From: CAG-390 sp045633005
GTDB lineage: Bacteria; Bacillota; Clostridia; Oscillospirales; CAG-272
DNA length: 14,158 nt
Direction of reading: 5' to 3'
Assembly (NCBI GenBank): GCA_045633005.1
Contig: JAZQXT010000003.1
Span: forward strand, 1 to 14,158
The notes beneath the pieces were generated by a model that saw nothing but the letters and a program-made list of their open reading frames with translations, was not told the DNA's origin and searched no databases. A program made the position numbers and the translations under genes. The stretch's first letter is position 1. The number at the start of each line of letters is the position of its first letter. This document shows positions 13,559-14,158 of this stretch, piece after piece.

Positions 13559-14149
13559 ATGAACGGCAGGGAAAGACAGATATACGAATACATAGTAAGC
13601 TCCACCGAGGAGAAGGGCTACGCGCCCAGCGTGCGCGATATAATGAACGCCGTGGGGCTGAAAAGCACATCGAGCGTTCATCAATACCTCGCACGCCTTG
13701 ATCAAAAGGGACTCATAAGCAAGACCGACGGTAAGAGCCGCGCCATCACTCTCAATGCGGAGCGCGTGCGCACGGGAGTGCCGCTTCTCGGCAAGGTCAC
13801 GGCGGGCGAGCCTATTCTCGCCGAGGAGGATTTCGGCGGCTACGTGGCGTTTGACGCGACGGACGCGGGATATCGCAGGGAGAATCTTTTTGCCCTTCGC
13901 GTAAAGGGCGAAAGTATGATAAACGCGGGCATTTTCGACGGAGATACGGTCATAGTTGACAGGCGCGATTACGCCGATAACGGCGAGATCGTTGTGGCTA
14001 TGATAGAAAACGAAGCCACGGTCAAGCGATTTTTCAAGGAAAACGGAAAATACCGTCTCCAGCCCGAAAACCCCGAAATGAAGCCTATAATTACCGATAA
14101 AGTCGTTATTCTCGGAAAGGTGGTCGCCAGCCTGCGCTATTACGGCTGA
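13559..14149 (+). CDS. lexA: LexA repressor, SOS regulator
   Basis: The 196-aa protein represses SOS genes until RecA filaments trigger self-cleavage. The N-terminal winged helix-turn-helix covers about residues 1-65 (APSVRDIMNAVGLKSTSSVHQYL, broken here as helices around 22-45). The cleavage site is Ala82-Gly83 in KVTAGEPI. The catalytic serine is Ser119 in GESMINAG and the lysine is Lys156 in ATVKRFF. The ATG has AAGGAG 9 nt upstream. The N-terminus (MNGRERQIYEYI) is a little shorter than many LexA proteins. The upstream LexA box supports autoregulation. The stop codon lies just before the window end, so the downstream neighbour is unknown. Confidence 0.98.
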   Translation: MNGRERQIYEYIVSSTEEKGYAPSVRDIMNAVGLKSTSSVHQYLARLDQKGLISKTDGKSRAITLNAERVRTGVPLLGKVTAGEPILAEEDFGGYVAFDATDAGYRRENLFALRVKGESMINAGIFDGDTVIVDRRDYADNGEIVVAMIENEATVKRFFKENGKYRLQPENPEMKPIITDKVVILGKVVASLRYYG

Positions 14150-14158
14150 CGCTCAAGG

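Overview
The window looks like chromosomal DNA from an uncultured anaerobic Clostridia-type Firmicute, probably gut-associated. The evidence is the gene set (RadA, IreB, bifunctional RibF, a CwlD-like amidase, NrdR, LexA with a Firmicutes-type LexA box, GTP-dependent PEP carboxykinase), AG-rich Shine-Dalgarno sites before most genes, and SigA-like promoters with 17-nt spacers. No tRNA, rRNA, insertion sequence, integrase or CRISPR array was found. The species cannot be named from sequence alone.

Layout. Positions 1-4464 (minus strand) hold two tandem paralogous secreted proteins. The first is cut by the window edge. The second, 961 aa, combines a beta-helix-like repeat region, three Listeria-Bacteroides (Flg_new/InlB-type) repeats and a C-terminal dockerin-like module. 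Each has its own TTGACA-N17-TATCAT promoter, and a terminator separates them.

Positions 4702-7222 (minus) hold radA (DNA repair), a CwlD-like N-acetylmuramoyl-L-alanine amidase and an acyl carrier protein gene. radA and acpP each have a promoter and a terminator. Positions 7389-10357 (minus) hold an S11-type D,D-carboxypeptidase homologue with two degenerate active-site motifs, ribF, ireB and a small two-TM membrane protein. ireB-ribF overlap by an ATGA junction and ribF-dac are 17 bp apart, so ireB-ribF-dac is probably one transcript.

Positions 10358-10703 are AT-rich and hold promoters but no visible gene. On the plus strand follow a 100-aa DUF6514-like small protein and nrdR. nrdR converges with pckA (minus) on a shared bidirectional terminator. 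pckA and lexA diverge from a common intergenic region that carries a LexA box on the lexA -35 element.

Most of the central and right part is housekeeping: DNA repair and the SOS response, nucleotide-reductase control, flavin synthesis, fatty-acid carrier, wall metabolism and the anaplerotic PEP node. The accessory and most unusual part is the left 4.5 kb of surface proteins. The second most unusual item is the carboxypeptidase homologue lacking the usual SxN serine and KTG lysine. I found no clear evidence of a complete undescribed system such as defence or a mobile element.
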